In this document: positions 1 through 8,435 of the stretch, one piece after another
Layout of the letters: each line of letters starts with the position of its first letter
Position numbering within the stretch: the stretch's first letter is position 1
Assembly (NCBI GenBank): GCA_902806235.1
Contig: CADCVW010000075.1
Coordinates: 1 to 48,705 of the forward strand
Source of the DNA: an uncultured Sphingomonadaceae bacterium
GTDB lineage: Bacteria > Pseudomonadota > Alphaproteobacteria > Sphingomonadales > Sphingomonadaceae
Direction of reading: 5' to 3'
DNA length: 48,705 nt
Translations under genes and position numbers: made by a program
The notes under the pieces: model-generated
Told to the model about the DNA's origin: nothing
The model's input: only the letters and a program-made list of their open reading frames with translations
Database searches by the model: none

Positions 1-200
1 GCGCCCGCGACGACGAGCAGGTGCCCGCGCGCCCGCGCCATCCGCCGCAGCTCCGCGAAGAGCGCGCGGCGCGCGGGTGGCGGGGTGCGGTGATGCCGGA
101 ACAGGATGCCCGACCCGCGCGGCAGCCGGCGCGCCGCGGCGAGCGGGTCGCCGCGCTCGTCGGTGACGAGCCAGGCGCGGGGAGGGTGGCGAGGACGCAC
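1..200 (-). CDS. Thiamine phosphate synthase-like protein (ThiE family), N-terminal fragment
   Basis: Only the first 66 codons are in the window; the gene runs off the left edge. Read on the minus strand from a GTG at 200, the protein has an N-terminus with PRAWLVTDERGDPLAAA followed by LPRGSGILFRHH and then RRALFAELRRMARARGHLLVV. This matches the start of the short ThiE-like proteins that sphingomonads carry next to yggS. ThiE joins the thiazole and pyrimidine halves of thiamine phosphate, but the catalytic residues lie outside the window, so activity cannot be judged. It diverges from yggS with only 22 bp between the two start codons. Confidence 0.7.
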   Translation of the reverse strand, partial: MRPRHPPRAWLVTDERGDPLAAARRLPRGSGILFRHHRTPPPARRALFAELRRMARARGHLLVVAG

Positions 201-222
201 CCCCGCACCTATAGCGCCGCCG
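201..222. promoter_or_regulatory. Shared divergent leaderless promoter core
   Basis: The 22-bp gap contains a single TATA at 210-213. Read rightwards it gives TATAGC followed by 7 nt and then the yggS ATG at 223. Read leftwards it gives TATAGG followed by 7 nt and then the ThiE-like GTG at 200. Both start codons sit where transcription would begin if this TATA is the -10 core. No Shine-Dalgarno sequence fits in the gap. The promoter role is inference from spacing. Confidence 0.5.
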
Positions 223-885
223 ATGGACGATGCAGCGGAAAGGCTTGGCCGGGTGCGCGGGGCGCTCGCGCGCGCGGCGGCGCTGGCCGGGCGTAGCGCC
301 GACGCGGCGACGCTGATCGCCGTGTCCAAGACGCACGGGGCCGACGCGATCCGCCCGTTGCTCGACGCGGGCCAGCGCGACTTCGGCGAGAACAGGGTAG
401 GCGAGGCGGAAGAAAAGTGGCCCGCGCTCCGCGATGCCTACGACGGTGTCCGCCTGCACCTGATCGGCCAGCTGCAGAGCAACAAGGCGGAAGCCGCGGT
501 GCTCCTGTTCGACGCGATCCATTCGGTGGACCGCTCGTCGCTCGTCCAGGCGCTCGGCCGGGCCTGCGCGAAGACCGGGCAGCGGCCCGACTGCTTCCTC
601 CAGGTTAACATTGGCGACGAGCCGCAGAAGGGCGGCGCGGCGGTCGACGCGCTACCCGCGCTGCTGGCGGAAGCAACGGCGGCGGGGCTGTCCGTGGTCG
701 GGCTGATGTGCATTCCCCCGGCGGACAAGGAGCCCGCGCCCTTCTTCGCGCTGCTCGCCGAGCACGGGCGGCGGCTGGGGCTGCCTCGGCTCAGCATGGG
801 AATGTCGGGCGACTACGAGACGGCGGCGATGCTCGGTGCGACGGAGGTGCGCGTCGGCACCGCGCTGTTCGGGTTGCGCGGGTGA
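223..885 (+). CDS. yggS: YggS/PROSC family pyridoxal phosphate homeostasis protein
   Basis: This 220-residue protein belongs to the YggS (PLPBP) family, which binds pyridoxal 5'-phosphate without known catalysis and buffers B6 and amino-acid homeostasis in the cytoplasm. The lysine expected to hold PLP is K36 in LIAVSKTH. Family blocks RDFGENRVGEAEEKW, LHLIGQLQSNKA, the GLMCIPP loop and the C-terminal LSMGMSGDYETA and VRVGTALFG follow in order. I place the start at the ATG at 223 because the longer reading upstream would overlap the divergent gene and has no family similarity. The stop overlaps the start of the HAD gene by 3 bp within a GTGA sequence. Confidence 0.93.
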   Translation: MDDAAERLGRVRGALARAAALAGRSADAATLIAVSKTHGADAIRPLLDAGQRDFGENRVGEAEEKWPALRDAYDGVRLHLIGQLQSNKAEAAVLLFDAIHSVDRSSLVQALGRACAKTGQRPDCFLQVNIGDEPQKGGAAVDALPALLAEATAAGLSVVGLMCIPPADKEPAPFFALLAEHGRRLGLPRLSMGMSGDYETAAMLGATEVRVGTALFGLRG

Positions 886-1541
886 GCCCCCGAGCGATCA
901 TCTTCGACTTCGACGGGGTGATCGTCGACAGCGAGAAGCTGGCGAACGAGCTGCTGGCGGCTGAGCTGACGACCGTAGGGCTACCTACCAGCTACCAGGA
1001 CTCGCTGCGCCTCTACATGGGCCGCCACTGGGCGGACAACGCGGCGGCGATCGAGGCGCGGCTGGGCCGCCCGTTGCCGCCAGACCTGCGCGAGCGGATC
1101 AGCGGAAGCTTCCACGCCCGCATTGACGAGGTCGGCGCGGTGCCGGGCGTCCAAGCCTTTCTCGACCGCACCGCGCATCTGCCGCGCGCGGTGGCCTCCT
1201 CCTCGCCGGTGGCCTGGCTGCGGGGGAGCCTGGAGCGGCTGGGCTTGGCGCATCACTTCGGCGACCGGTTGTTCAGCGCCGCCGAGCACGTCTCCCGCGG
1301 CAAACCCGCGCCCGACATCTACCTCCACGCCGCGGGCGCGCTCGGGGTGCCGCCGGCCGAGATCCTCGTAATCGAGGACACGCCGACGGGGGCGGCGGCG
1401 GGGCTCGCGGCAGGGATGATGGTGGTGGGCTTGTGCGCGGGCGGGCATTGCGGGCCGGACCACGGCGAGAGCCTGCGCGCGGCGGGGGTGGAGCGGGTGG
1501 CGCGGAGCTGGGCGGAGGTGGAGGAAACGGTGGGCGTTTGA
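882..1541 (+). CDS. HAD superfamily IA phosphatase (beta-phosphoglucomutase-like)
   Basis: A 219-residue haloacid dehalogenase-like hydrolase starting at a GTG in the GTGA overlap with the yggS stop. Motif I is DFDGVIVDSE near the N-terminus, with the nucleophile Asp and acid/base Asp two residues apart. Motif II is the SSSP region, motif III the Lys in RGKPAPDIYLH, and motif IV IEDTPTGAAAG. A helical cap between motifs I and II makes it subfamily IA. Relatives hydrolyse small phosphate esters or isomerise sugar phosphates; the substrate cannot be read from sequence. Overlap with yggS suggests cotranscription. Confidence 0.88.
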   Translation: MSPRAIIFDFDGVIVDSEKLANELLAAELTTVGLPTSYQDSLRLYMGRHWADNAAAIEARLGRPLPPDLRERISGSFHARIDEVGAVPGVQAFLDRTAHLPRAVASSSPVAWLRGSLERLGLAHHFGDRLFSAAEHVSRGKPAPDIYLHAAGALGVPPAEILVIEDTPTGAAAGLAAGMMVVGLCAGGHCGPDHGESLRAAGVERVARSWAEVEETVGV

Positions 1542-1560
1542 AAAACCTGACCTAACCAGT

Positions 1561-1650
1561 TCCGTTCGCGCTGAGCTTGTCGAAGCGCCTTCCTGGACAG
1601 CCCACCGTTGAAGAAAAAGGGAGGGCTTCGACGAGCTCAGCCCAAACGGA
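1561..1650. repeat. Intergenic palindromic repeat, family C copy 1
   Basis: The left arm (CCGTTCGCGCTGAGCTTGTC, running on to GAAGCGCC) and the right arm (GGCTTCGACGAGCTCAGCCC, running on to AAACGG) are near reverse complements separated by about 35 bp. It lies between the convergent 3' ends of the HAD gene and holA. A second copy is at 36281-36367. This repeat type is common in sphingomonad intergenic DNA; transcribed, it would fold into a long hairpin. Confidence 0.8.
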
Positions 1651-1688
1651 GGTTTGTGATCGGACTCGGTAAACGATGGGCGCTGCGT

Positions 1689-2732
1689 TCACCGCCCCCG
1701 TCCCGCCGCCCGCGCCAGCGCGAACAGCTCCTCGTCGACCGCCACCGTTCCCGGCCCGCCGCTCGCCTTCAGCCCGCGCTCGAGCGCCGCGGCGCGGTCG
1801 ATCGCGCGGGACACGCGCTCCGGCCGCCAGCGCCCCAGCTGCGCCGCCACCGCCGCCTTGTCGCGCCAGAAGATCGCGCGGCCCTGGGTGGCCATCACCG
1901 CGCTGACGCTGTTACCGTCGGCCACCTCCGCCCCGAGCTTGGCGAGCAGGTGTAGGCGGCGGAGCAGCGCGCGGACCAGCACCACGCCCTCCACTCGCTC
2001 GGCCGACAGCCGGGCGAGCTCGACGTCGAGGCTCGCGCCGTCGCCGCCGAGCACCGCGTCGATCAGCCGCGACAGGTTGCCCTTCTCCGCGCCGGCCGAG
2101 AGCTGGTCATAGGCGTCGCGGGTCAGCTCGCGCGGACCGTCGGGCCCGGCGTCGAGGAAGAGCGCGAGCTTCTCCATCTCCCGCGCGATCACGCCGCGGT
2201 CGTTGCCGCAGTCATCGGCGATTTGAGCGGCGAGGTCCGGCGCGATCCGCAGCCCGGCCTCGCGCCCGAGCTCCACCACGAGCTGCCCGGCGTCGCGCGC
2301 CTCGGGCGGGTAGGAAGCGAAGCACTGCACCGCCGGATGGGACAGCGCGAGCGCGAGCAGCTTGGACGCGCCGGGGAGCACGTTGCCGAACAGCAGGACG
2401 ACGGTCGCGCCGCCGGCGTGCGGCGCTTCGAGCAGGGCGGAGACGGCGGGCAGGAGATCGTCGGGGCGGCCCGCGCCCTCCACGCTGATCCAGCGGGGGC
2501 CGCCGAACATGGAGAAGGCGGCGGCCTCGTCGCTCAGCAGCGCCGGATCCTCAACGAGCTGGGCCGGGGTGAGCTGCACGCGATCGGCGTCCGGGCCGAG
2601 GGTGCCCGCGAGTTTGCCGAGCAGCGCGCGCGAGCCGGACTCGTCGGGGCCGTGGAGCAGGAACAGGCGGGCGCCGCCCGCGTCGGGCCGCGCTAGCGCC
2701 CGGGCAATCGCCTCGCGATTGGCGGCCTTCAT
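1689..2732 (-). CDS. holA: DNA polymerase III subunit delta
   Basis: A 347-residue HolA homologue, the wrench subunit of the clamp loader that opens the beta sliding clamp. The N-terminus ([16 protein letters not shown], then RLFLLHGPDESGSRAL) corresponds to the degenerate AAA+ domain lacking a normal Walker A, as is usual for delta. The middle carries GNDRGVIAREMEKLALFL and the C-terminal collar helices end at FALARAAGRGR. The ATG lies in an ATGA overlap with the lptE stop, so it is the last gene of a DUF3576-leuS-lptE-holA run. The leuS-lptE-holA order is typical of alphaproteobacteria. Confidence 0.92.
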   Translation of the reverse strand: MKAANREAIARALARPDAGGARLFLLHGPDESGSRALLGKLAGTLGPDADRVQLTPAQLVEDPALLSDEAAAFSMFGGPRWISVEGAGRPDDLLPAVSALLEAPHAGGATVVLLFGNVLPGASKLLALALSHPAVQCFASYPPEARDAGQLVVELGREAGLRIAPDLAAQIADDCGNDRGVIAREMEKLALFLDAGPDGPRELTRDAYDQLSAGAEKGNLSRLIDAVLGGDGASLDVELARLSAERVEGVVLVRALLRRLHLLAKLGAEVADGNSVSAVMATQGRAIFWRDKAAVAAQLGRWRPERVSRAIDRAAALERGLKASGGPGTVAVDEELFALARAAGRGR

Positions 2733-3259
2733 CGAGGCTCCGCACCCGCCGCTGGCGCCGGCGCGGGCTCGCCGGCCGAGCGCCTGGCGTAGAGCGCGAG
2801 CCGGGCGACGATCTGGTCGGCGACCTCCTGGGACAATCGCTCCAACGCGGTCTGCTCGGCGGCCAGGGTGGCGTATTCGCTACTCACCACGTCGATCCCG
2901 GCGTCGGAGCCGGCGGTGGCGTCGAGCAGCACGGTGCCGCGCGCCGCCTCGACCAGCCGGTAGCGCGCGCGCAGGGTGCGGCGCTCGCGCGTCACCGCGT
3001 TGTCGGCGCGGATGCCGAAACCGGTGATGTCGTCAGACAGCTCGACCTCGAGCCGGTAACGGGGCGCGGCGTCCCCGGCGAGCGGCAGCCGCTCGGCGAG
3101 CGCTTGGCGCACCAGCCAGCCCGAGCGGCCTTCGATGCTGCCAACAGAAACACCGCGCAGCGTGCTCGCCACCGCGCCGGAGCCGCCGCCCCGGTACAAC
3201 GGCTGGAGCTGGCAGCCGGCCAGCGCCAGCGCGGCGGAAAGAACCAGCGCGTTCCTCAC
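2729..3259 (-). CDS. lptE: LPS-assembly lipoprotein LptE
   Basis: A 176-residue outer-membrane lipoprotein that plugs the LptD barrel and helps place lipopolysaccharide on the cell surface. It starts at a GTG inside the GTGA overlap with the leuS stop. Residues 1-15 form a signal peptide ending in the lipobox LALAG, with Cys16 the lipidated residue, followed by [10 protein letters not shown], the typical LptE N-terminus. The mid-protein strand [10 protein letters not shown] and the polar C-terminal helix fit the family. Annotation rests on lipobox, size and position between leuS and holA. Confidence 0.85.
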   Translation of the reverse strand: MRNALVLSAALALAGCQLQPLYRGGGSGAVASTLRGVSVGSIEGRSGWLVRQALAERLPLAGDAAPRYRLEVELSDDITGFGIRADNAVTRERRTLRARYRLVEAARGTVLLDATAGSDAGIDVVSSEYATLAAEQTALERLSQEVADQIVARLALYARRSAGEPAPAPAAGAEPR

Positions 3260-5784
3260 GCGACGATGTTCACGAGCCGGTCGGGCACCACGATCACCTT
3301 GCGGGGCGCGGCCTCGCCCAGCGCGCGGCGGACCTTGTCGGAGGAGAGCGCCGCCGCCTCGGCCGCCGCGCGGTCTAGCCCGCGCGCGAGCTGGAGCGTG
3401 TCGCGTAGCTTGCCGTTGACCTGCACAGCGACGGTGACCTCGTCCTCGACGAGCATCGCCGGATCGACCTCGGGCCAAGGGGCGTCCGCGACTAGGCCGG
3501 ACCCGCCTAGCGCCGCCCAGGCTTCCTCGGCGAGGTGGGGCGCCATGGGCGCGACGAGCCGCACCAAGGTTTCCACCGCATGGGCGCGGGAAGCCGAGGG
3601 CGCGGCACGCTCGACCGCGCTCACCAGTTCGTAGACTTGCGCCACCGCCTTGTTGAAGCCGAGCGCCTCGACCTGGGCGCCGACGGCCTCGACGGTGCGG
3701 TGGACGCGGCGGTCGAGCGCGTGGTCGTCACCCGTGGCGGAGCCATCATTCTCGCTCACCAGCCGCCACAGCCGCTGGACGAAGCGCCACGCGCCCTCGA
3801 TGCCCGCTTCCGACCAGGGCAGGTCGCGCTCGGGCGGACTGTCCGACAGCATGAACCAGCGCACCGCGTCCGCGCCGTACTGCTCGACGATCGGCAGGGG
3901 ATCGACCGTGTTCTTCTTCGACTTGGACATCTTCTCGACGCGGCCGAGCGTGACCGGCGTGCCGTGCTCGACGTGGAGATAATCGTCGCCGTTTCGCCGC
4001 ACCTCGTCCGGCGACAGCCAGCTACCGTCGCCCGCGCGGTAGGTTTCGTGGGTCACCATGCCTTGCGTGAACAGGCTGGCGAAGGGCTCCTCAATGCTCA
4101 GCCGGCCGATGCGGTTGAGCGCGCGCGTCCAGAAGCGCGCGTAGAGGAGGTGCAGGATCGCGTGCTCGACGCCGCCGATATATTGGCCGACGGGGAGCCA
4201 GCGCTCTGCCTCCGCGCGGTCGAAGGGAGCGTCGTCCGGCTGGCTGGCGAAGCGGATGAAGTACCAGCTCGAGTCCGCGAAGGTGTCGAGCGTATCGGTC
4301 TCGCGTTGCCCCGCACGACCGCACTTCGGGCAGGGGACGTGCTTCCACGTCGGGTGGCGGTCGAGCGGGTTACCGGGCTGGTCGAAGGACACGTCCTCCG
4401 GCAGCACCACGGGGAGCTCAGCTCTCGGCACGGGGACCGCGCCGCACGCCGAGCAATGGATAATGGGGATGGGCGTGCCCCAGTAGCGCTGTCGCGATAC
4501 GCCCCAGTCACGCAGGCGATAGGTGATCGTGCCGCGGCCCCAGCCCTCCGCCTCCGCCCGCCCGACGATCGCCGCCTTGGCGTCGTCGACAGAGAGGCCG
4601 GACAGGAACCCAGAATTCACGAGGACGCCCGGGCCGGTGTAGGCCTCGTCGCCGATCGGCGAGTTCGCCTTTTCCGGGATAGGGGCGACCACGCGGGCGA
4701 CCGGCAGGTCGTACTTGCGCGCGAACTCCAAGTCGCGCTGATCGTGGCCGGGCACACCCATCACCGCGCCCGTGCCGTATTCCATCAGCACAAAGTTGGC
4801 GACGAAGACGGGCAACCGCGCCTCCGGGTTCGCCGGGTGGAGCGCATGGAGCGGCAGGCGGTAGCCGCGCTTCTCCGCCGTCTCCAGCGCGGCGGCGGTA
4901 GTGCCCCCGCGCTTGCATTCAGCGATGAAGTCGCGGAGCGCGGGATTGTCGGGCGCGAAGGCCTGAGCGACCGGATGGTCGGGGGCGACCGCAACGAAGC
5001 TCGCGCCGAAGATGGTGTCGGGGCGGGTTGAGAAGACCTCGACGCCCTGCACCGCTCCGGCCGGCTGCTCGAGGTCGAAGTGGATGGTCAGGCCCTGGCT
5101 CCGCCCGATCCAGTTCTCCTGCATCAGCCGCACCTTATCCGGCCACTTGTCTAGCCCGGCGAGGCCGTCGAGCAGCTCGCCCGCGAACGCGGTGATGCGC
5201 AGGAACCACTGATCGAGCCGGCGGCGCTCGACGAGCGCGCCCGAGCGCCAGCCGCGGCCGTCGATCACCTGCTCGTTCGCCAGCACGGTGTGGTCCACCG
5301 GGTCCCAGTTTACCTCGCTGGAACGGCGGTAAACGAGGCCGGCGTCGAACATGTCGAGGAACAGCGCCTGCTCGTGCCCGTAATAATCGGGCTCGCAGGT
5401 GGCGAGCTCGCGGCTCCAGTCGAGCGCGAAACCGAGGCGCTTGAGCTGCGCGCGCATGGCGGCGATGTTAGCGCGGGTCCACGCGCCCGGATGGATGCCC
5501 TTCTCCATCGCCGCGTTCTCCGCGGGCATGCCGAAGGCGTCCCAGCCCATCGGGTGAAGCACCTCGCACCCACGCATCCGGCGGTAGCGCGCGAGCACGT
5601 CGCCCATGGTATAGTTGCGGACGTGGCCCATGTGGATGCGCCCCGACGGGTAGGGGAACATCTCGAGCACGTAGGCGCGGGGTTTCGCGGAGCGATCGTC
5701 GGCGCGGAAGCTCCCGCGCTCCTCCCACGTCCCCTGCCAGCGCGCGTCCGCCTCGCGATGGTTGAAGCGAGCGGCCATCGGCAT
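3256..5784 (-). CDS. leuS: Leucyl-tRNA synthetase
   Basis: An 842-residue class I aminoacyl-tRNA synthetase charging tRNA-Leu. The HIGH-type signature is HMGH at residues 51-54 in [15 protein letters not shown], and the KMSKS loop ([10 protein letters not shown]) is near residue 617. Between them lie the CP1 editing domain with [12 protein letters not shown] and [15 protein letters not shown], and a zinc-type insert with CSAC and CPKC pairs. The C-terminal anticodon-binding helices and the final VNGKLRDT...IVV domain are intact. The ATG at 5784 is used; a second in-frame ATG two codons later is possible. It lies 13 bp after the DUF3576 gene. Confidence 0.97.
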   Translation of the reverse strand: MPMAARFNHREADARWQGTWEERGSFRADDRSAKPRAYVLEMFPYPSGRIHMGHVRNYTMGDVLARYRRMRGCEVLHPMGWDAFGMPAENAAMEKGIHPGAWTRANIAAMRAQLKRLGFALDWSRELATCEPDYYGHEQALFLDMFDAGLVYRRSSEVNWDPVDHTVLANEQVIDGRGWRSGALVERRRLDQWFLRITAFAGELLDGLAGLDKWPDKVRLMQENWIGRSQGLTIHFDLEQPAGAVQGVEVFSTRPDTIFGASFVAVAPDHPVAQAFAPDNPALRDFIAECKRGGTTAAALETAEKRGYRLPLHALHPANPEARLPVFVANFVLMEYGTGAVMGVPGHDQRDLEFARKYDLPVARVVAPIPEKANSPIGDEAYTGPGVLVNSGFLSGLSVDDAKAAIVGRAEAEGWGRGTITYRLRDWGVSRQRYWGTPIPIIHCSACGAVPVPRAELPVVLPEDVSFDQPGNPLDRHPTWKHVPCPKCGRAGQRETDTLDTFADSSWYFIRFASQPDDAPFDRAEAERWLPVGQYIGGVEHAILHLLYARFWTRALNRIGRLSIEEPFASLFTQGMVTHETYRAGDGSWLSPDEVRRNGDDYLHVEHGTPVTLGRVEKMSKSKKNTVDPLPIVEQYGADAVRWFMLSDSPPERDLPWSEAGIEGAWRFVQRLWRLVSENDGSATGDDHALDRRVHRTVEAVGAQVEALGFNKAVAQVYELVSAVERAAPSASRAHAVETLVRLVAPMAPHLAEEAWAALGGSGLVADAPWPEVDPAMLVEDEVTVAVQVNGKLRDTLQLARGLDRAAAEAAALSSDKVRRALGEAAPRKVIVVPDRLVNIVA

Positions 5785-5797
5785 CGGCGATCAGGGC

Positions 5798-6238
5798 TCA
5801 GCCGGCGATCGCGTTGCGGCGCAGGTCGCGGGCGCGGGTAAGGATAATTTCCTCCAGCTTCTGCACGGTGGCCGCCGCGACGGGGGCCTCCACCCACTGG
5901 CCGCCCTGCAACACCTGGCGCGACGCTGCCACACGCAGCGCGTCGGCGCGCAGGTCGCGGTCGAGGATGGTCGCGGTGACCTTGACGCGCTCGGCGGGCG
6001 CGGCCGGGTTGGCGTACCAGTCGGTGACGATCACGCCGCCGGAGCTGTCCACCTGCGCCACGGGAGCGAAAGACAGGGTCTCCAGCGCCGCGCGCCACAG
6101 ATAGCTGTTCACGCCGATGGTGGTCGTCTGCGACGCCGCGAGGTCGGCGCGCGGCCGGCCGCCGCCCCCGCCGCAGCCGGCGAGCGCCAGGCCGGCGGCA
6201 GCGAGGACAAGGAGGGGGAGAGGGCGCGGACTGCGCAT
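5798..6238 (-). CDS. DUF3576 domain lipoprotein
   Basis: A 146-residue predicted lipoprotein. Residues 1-21 are a signal peptide ending in the lipobox LALAG with Cys22 as the lipid-attachment site, followed by a glycine run. The rest has the DUF3576 pattern, including TTTIGVNSYLWRAALETLSF and GGVIVTDWYANP, then VKVTATILDRDLRADALRV. The family is confined mostly to alphaproteobacteria and has no assigned function; an outer-membrane or periplasmic role is inference from the lipobox. It is the first gene of the leuS operon and has a recognisable promoter at 6274-6301. Confidence 0.9.
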   Translation of the reverse strand: MRSPRPLPLLVLAAAGLALAGCGGGGGRPRADLAASQTTTIGVNSYLWRAALETLSFAPVAQVDSSGGVIVTDWYANPAAPAERVKVTATILDRDLRADALRVAASRQVLQGGQWVEAPVAAATVQKLEEIILTRARDLRRNAIAG

Positions 6239-6273
6239 CGGCGGTTCCTTCAGCTTCCGTTAGGTTGCGCGCC

Positions 6274-6301
6274 GTTATAGGTGATGGGGCGCGAGCGGCA
6301 A
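6274..6301 (-). promoter_or_regulatory. Sigma-70-type promoter of the DUF3576-leuS-lptE-holA operon
   Basis: On the minus strand TTGCCG (6301-6296) and TATAAC (6279-6274) are separated by 16 bp. The predicted transcript would begin near 6267 and carry a leader of about 28 nt with a GAAGGAA ribosome-binding sequence before the ATG at 6238. The -35 box lies inside an 18-bp tandem duplication. Confidence 0.5.
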
Positions 6302-6330
6302 GGTCGGCGCGGGCGGCAAGGTCGGCGCGG
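6295..6330. repeat. Perfect 18-bp tandem duplication over the -35 region
   Basis: The unit GCGGCAAGGTCGGCGCGG occurs twice head to tail (6295-6312 and 6313-6330), followed by a partial third start. Each copy contains the minus-strand TTGCCG. Confidence 0.85.
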
Positions 6331-6456
6331 GCGGGCAGCGCAACGGTCGGCGATCCGCCATTGTGCCGTTCCTGCAACACCTTGCGCGATTCGGCAGTAC
6401 CCCGCTGGCGCGCCGAACCGCTCGGGTGCTAGGACGTTGGTCTGAGTTCGGAGGGC

Positions 6457-7221
6457 ATGAGTGTCGTGACGACGCGGCGGCATTGTTGGGCACTGGCGGG
6501 CGCTTCGCTCGCGGCGCTCGGCTTCTCGCTCGCGCCGGCCAGCGCCGCGCCGAGCGCGCGCAACAAGGGCCGCGCCGCGCCCAGCCTGTCCCTGCAAGGC
6601 GGCAAGCTCGGCTCCTTCACCCCCGCCGTCGCCGACCCGCGGCTTGCCGCCGCCTTCGCCCAGCGCCGCGCCCGCGCGGCAGGCGGGGCCGGGTTCCGCT
6701 TCACGCCGGTCGCCGCCCAGCGCGCTGACCGCACGGTGCGCGTCGCGGTGCGCGCGCGGGCAGCGACGCCGGCCGCGGCGCAGCGGAGCCTCGGCACCCC
6801 CGTCGTGCGCACGCTCGCCCTGTCCTCGGCGCTGCCGACCACCGCGATCACGCCCACCGCCTACAACCTCGGCGCGAGCGTCGGGTGGAAGCGCTTCGCC
6901 GTGAACGGCGATGTCGCGCGGGTCGAGGGCGGCACCGCGCCCGGCCGTCGCGACAGCGCGGTCGTGGACCTCAGCTACTCGCTCGGCCGCGCCACCGCGC
7001 GCGTCGCCGCCGCCGCTGACCGCACGGACGGCCCGCAGCAGCGGCTGGTGGAGGCCGACCGCTCGGCCGCGGTGGACGTCGGCGGCGCCTTCGCCATTAC
7101 GCGCAACCTCGCGGTGACCGGCGGCGTCCGCTACAAGATCCAGCGCGACCGGCTCGCCCCGCTCGACGACGAGCGCCGCGACAGCCAGGCGGTGTACGTG
7201 GGGACCGCGTTCAAGTTCTGA
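6457..7221 (+). CDS. Predicted exported protein with porin-like C-terminus
   Basis: A 254-residue protein of no assigned function. The N-terminus is a signal peptide with cleavage likely after APASA near residue 30. The region to about residue 120 is Ala/Arg rich and low complexity. From about residue 130 there are alternating short strands (ASVGWKRFAVNGDVARV, AVVDLSYSLG, LAVTGGVRYKI) and the protein ends YVGTAFKF. A terminal Phe after alternating hydrophobic residues resembles an outer-membrane beta-barrel signal, so a small barrel is inferred. GGAGGG precedes the ATG. Confidence 0.75.
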   Translation: MSVVTTRRHCWALAGASLAALGFSLAPASAAPSARNKGRAAPSLSLQGGKLGSFTPAVADPRLAAAFAQRRARAAGGAGFRFTPVAAQRADRTVRVAVRARAATPAAAQRSLGTPVVRTLALSSALPTTAITPTAYNLGASVGWKRFAVNGDVARVEGGTAPGRRDSAVVDLSYSLGRATARVAAAADRTDGPQQRLVEADRSAAVDVGGAFAITRNLAVTGGVRYKIQRDRLAPLDDERRDSQAVYVGTAFKF

Positions 7222-7272
7222 CGCGGCGGCGCGGCGCGGGACAGCGCCGGCGTAATTAAAAGCAAAGCGTAA

Positions 7273-7377
7273 GGAGCGCGGGCGAAGCCCGTGCGTCGGT
7301 CGGGCCGCCGTTCGGCGCCCGCCGGCCGGCCTTCGCGCGGGCGCGCCCGAGTGCTGCGTACTCAGGCGTCGTCGCGC
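7273..7377 (-). repeat. Stop-adjacent structured repeat, family E copy 1
   Basis: Directly after the terC stop (minus strand) is a block that begins with GCGACGACGC, continues with an imperfect hairpin, GCCGGCCGG and finally a short stem CGGGC-TTC-GCCCG followed by CGCTCCTTA. The same order of elements follows the rho stop at 8328-8435. It fills the convergent gap with the exported protein gene. Confidence 0.55.
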
Positions 7378-8115
7378 TCAGGTGATCAGGGAGCGCAGCC
7401 CCGGCGTGTTCGTGTCGCCCGTCCAGCCGACGTAGATCATCTCGCCCGCCACCCACAGGATCAGCGCCAGCCCGACGAAGGCGATCCAGCGGTAGCGCTC
7501 GATGTACTTGGCGATAACGTTGGACGCGACGCCCATCAGGATCACTGACAGGAGCAGCCCGACAACGAGGATGCCAGGGTGCTCGCGCGCCGCGCCGGCG
7601 ACGGCGAGCACGTTGTCGAGGCTCATAGAAACGTCGGCCACCGCCACCGCCCAAGCGGCGCTGGCGAAACTCTTGGCGGGCTTCAGCCCCGAATGCTCGT
7701 CGCCCGAGACCTCCGGCGAGCCGTGGCTCTGGCCGTGGCCGCCGCTGCTGATCTCGCGATACATCTTCCACGACACCCAGAGGAGGAGCAGGCCGCCGGC
7801 GAAGACCAGGCCGACAATGCCCATCAGCCAGGTGGTGATCAAGGCGAAGCCGATGCGTAGCACGAGCGCCGCGGCGATGCCGAGCAGGATCACCTTGCGG
7901 CGCTGCTCGGGCGGCAGCCCGGCGGCGAGCGCGCCGATGATCACCGCGTTGTCGCCGGCCAGCAACAGGTCGATGCCGAGGATCTTCAGGAACGCCTCGA
8001 ACTCGGACGGCTGCGTGATGTTGGAGAAGTCGCGCAGGATGTCCTGCCAGATCGTCGACAGGTTCAGGTCGAGCGCGGGCGCAGCGGCCGAGGCGAGAAG
8101 AGGCAGGTCGAGCAA
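7378..8115 (-). CDS. TerC/YjbE family integral membrane protein
   Basis: A 245-residue polytopic protein. Two acidic membrane motifs typical of the TerC family are present, LLLAGDNAVIIGALAAG in the N-terminal half and VADVSMSLDNVLAVAG in the C-terminal half, arranged as an inverted duplication around a His/Ser/Gly-rich cytoplasmic loop (SSGGHGQSHGSPE). About seven membrane segments are visible. TerC relatives export Mn2+ or metallate exported enzymes; I infer a divalent-metal role but cannot name the ion. The start is a TTG at 8115 with no clear ribosome-binding site. I see no manganese riboswitch upstream. Confidence 0.88.
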   Translation of the reverse strand: MLDLPLLASAAAPALDLNLSTIWQDILRDFSNITQPSEFEAFLKILGIDLLLAGDNAVIIGALAAGLPPEQRRKVILLGIAAALVLRIGFALITTWLMGIVGLVFAGGLLLLWVSWKMYREISSGGHGQSHGSPEVSGDEHSGLKPAKSFASAAWAVAVADVSMSLDNVLAVAGAAREHPGILVVGLLLSVILMGVASNVIAKYIERYRWIAFVGLALILWVAGEMIYVGWTGDTNTPGLRSLIT

Positions 8116-8210
8116 CGGGGCACCCCGGGATGTGGAAGCGGGCCGGTTAGCGGATGAGGGGAGTGGGGGGAAGGGGTGGGGGAAGGACGTGCGTCACCCC
8201 AACCACCGCC

Positions 8211-8310
8211 GTCATCCCCCGCGAAGGCGGGGATCTATAAACCTCCACGCCGGTGAGTGCGCGCCTACGGCCGTCGAGGGTTATGAGCCCCCGCGTCCGC
8301 GGGGGTGACG
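8211..8310. repeat. Intergenic palindromic repeat, family A copy 1
   Basis: A 100-bp element: the left arm begins GTCATCCCCCGCGAAGGCGG and the right arm ends CGCGGGGGTGAC. Inside are a second complementary pair (CTATAAACCTC and GAGGGTTATGAG), so it could fold as nested hairpins or a cruciform. It lies in the 320-bp gap between terC and rho. The stretch 8116-8210, the upstream region of terC, shows only purine-rich DNA and no clear promoter. Confidence 0.85.
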
Positions 8311-8327
8311 AGGTAGGGTGAGAAGGG

Positions 8328-8435
8328 GAGCGCAGGCAAAGCCTGTGCCGTCGGCCGCATCTCCGGGTCGGGCGCCGGCGTCCGCCGGCCGGCAGTCGCG
8401 CGTGCGCGCGGAAGCCTCGCTTCCGCGTCGTCGCG
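8328..8435 (-). repeat. Stop-adjacent structured repeat, family E copy 2
   Basis: It begins immediately after the rho stop on the minus strand: CGCGACGACGC, a perfect stem GGAAGC-GAG-GCTTCC, GCCGGCCGG, and finally CAGGC-TTT-GCCTG followed by CGCTCCCC. It is in the same orientation as the copy after terC, so the two form direct repeats around terC. A role in transcript 3'-end formation or stability is inference. Confidence 0.55.

Noticed and set aside
3535-5031. A 498-codon open frame on the plus strand opposite leuS
   Set aside because: It is antisense to leuS, whose class I synthetase motifs and editing domain are intact; the sequence is Arg/Ala/Gly-rich without domain features, as expected from GC-rich codon shadow.
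8116-8210. A manganese (yybP-ykoY) riboswitch before terC
   Set aside because: The region is purine-rich on the plus strand and I cannot find the paired conserved loops of that class.
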